Below, one piece after another: positions 63,687 through 64,000 of a DNA stretch of 64,000 nucleotides. Source of the stretch: Methylobacterium sp. J-070 (lineage in GTDB: Bacteria > Pseudomonadota > Alphaproteobacteria > Rhizobiales > Beijerinckiaceae); assembly GCF_022829385.1 (NCBI RefSeq), contig NZ_JAKSXX010000151.1:1-64000 (forward strand). Reading direction: 5' to 3'. The notes below the pieces were generated by a model. The model was not told the origin of the DNA, ran no database searches, and saw only the letters and a program-made list of their open reading frames with translations. The position numbers and the translations under genes are program-made. How positions within the stretch are numbered: position 1 is the first letter of the stretch; each line of letters opens with the position of its first letter.

Positions 63687-63954
63687 CAGGCGGCCTTAGT
63701 CCCTTCGCCGTCTGTACGAGCGGAGCGAAGCACTCCGGGGAAACGCCACATCCGAGGAGCGAGCGCAGCCCGAGAGCAGTGCCCGATTGGGTTGCAACAG
63801 GATTGTCGGCTGCGCCCATGCCGAAGCGGGTCCCCTGTCCCGCACGGGAGAGGGAGCCTGTCGCGCCAGACCGTACTGGCCATGTCCGTTTGCTGTACTG
63901 TCGCAACGAGATCGGGACCGGCTCTCGTTCGCAGCGCTCGTCGAGACGAGGCGT
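63687..63954. other. Noncoding end region with repeat-like sequence
   Basis: No gene was recognised. The stretch CCCTGTCCCGCACGGGAGAG near 63830 resembles the palindromic repeat at 44735-44910. Other short inverted matches (GAGCGGAGCGAAGC; GCTCGTCGAGACGAG) are present. Confidence 0.45.
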
Positions 63955-64000
63955 TCAGCCGAACAGCCGCGCCCGGCGCGCCAGCACGGCGGGCCAGACC
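63955..64000 (-). CDS. Possible 3' end of a minus-strand gene
   Basis: A stop TGA (63957-63955) is preceded in frame by 14 codons reading VWPAVLARRARLFG up to the window edge. It is too short to identify. It is reported because the basic, Ala/Leu-rich end looks gene-like and the preceding DNA is noncoding. Confidence 0.3.
   Translation of the reverse strand, partial: VWPAVLARRARLFG

Overview
The window is a GC-rich, gene-dense chromosomal segment. Gene content and order point to an alphaproteobacterium of the order Hyphomicrobiales, most likely Methylobacterium or a close relative. Supporting signs are the pyrH-frr-cdsA-dxr-rseP-bamA-lpxD-fabZ-lpxA-lpxI-lpxB envelope cluster, the pdxJ-acpS-lepB-rnc-era cluster, rpsF-rpsR-rplI-dnaB, LpxI rather than LpxH, an HWE-type histidine kinase, and a ribosomal protein S2 with a C-terminal helix-hairpin-helix extension. 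The genus is inferred from family resemblance, not from a search. No tRNA, rRNA, CRISPR array, integrase, transposase or phage gene was seen.

Layout. 0-6 kb: the 5' part of an outer-membrane beta-barrel gene, then pgeF, a MidA/NDUFAF7-like methyltransferase and lgt, then a three-gene cupin/SMP-30/VOC operon of unknown function. 6-19.5 kb: core information-processing genes, namely dnaB, rplI, a DUF2232 membrane protein, rpsR and rpsF on the minus strand, then pdxJ, acpS, lepB, rnc, era, an RsmC-like methyltransferase, an RsuA-like pseudouridine synthase, rpsB and tsf on the plus strand, the last ending in a clear terminator. 19.5-38 kb: a phosphoesterase and lipid-kinase pair, then the pyrH to lpxB envelope cluster. 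That cluster is interrupted by a TetR-controlled EmrAB-type efflux module between dxr and rseP and lacks uppS between frr and cdsA.

38-48 kb is accessory: small secreted or membrane proteins, a 2-oxoglutarate/Fe(II) oxygenase, an SbmA/BacA/ABCD-like ABC transporter, the Entner-Doudoroff pair edd-eda, a periplasmic asparaginase and an MFS carrier. 48-55 kb is a signalling block: a histidine kinase and an NtrC-type regulator whose sigma-54 contact loop is altered, a stand-alone Hpt protein, an orphan HWE kinase, then a UbiB-family protein.

55-64 kb holds the most distinctive region, a LacI-centred sugar-acid catabolic cluster. It contains a uronate-dehydrogenase-like enzyme, an ACS-type MFS carrier, a beta-propeller lactonase, an FMN-dependent 2-hydroxyacid oxidase, a LacI repressor, an Asp/Glu-racemase-like protein and a hydroxypyruvate-isomerase-like TIM barrel. 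Two perfect LacI/GalR-type operator matches sit upstream of the two divergent gene sets, which suggests one regulon for uptake and oxidation of hexuronates or their aldarates with an unassigned downstream branch.

All domain and motif statements come from reading the sequence. Positions of promoters and operators are pattern matches, not measurements.
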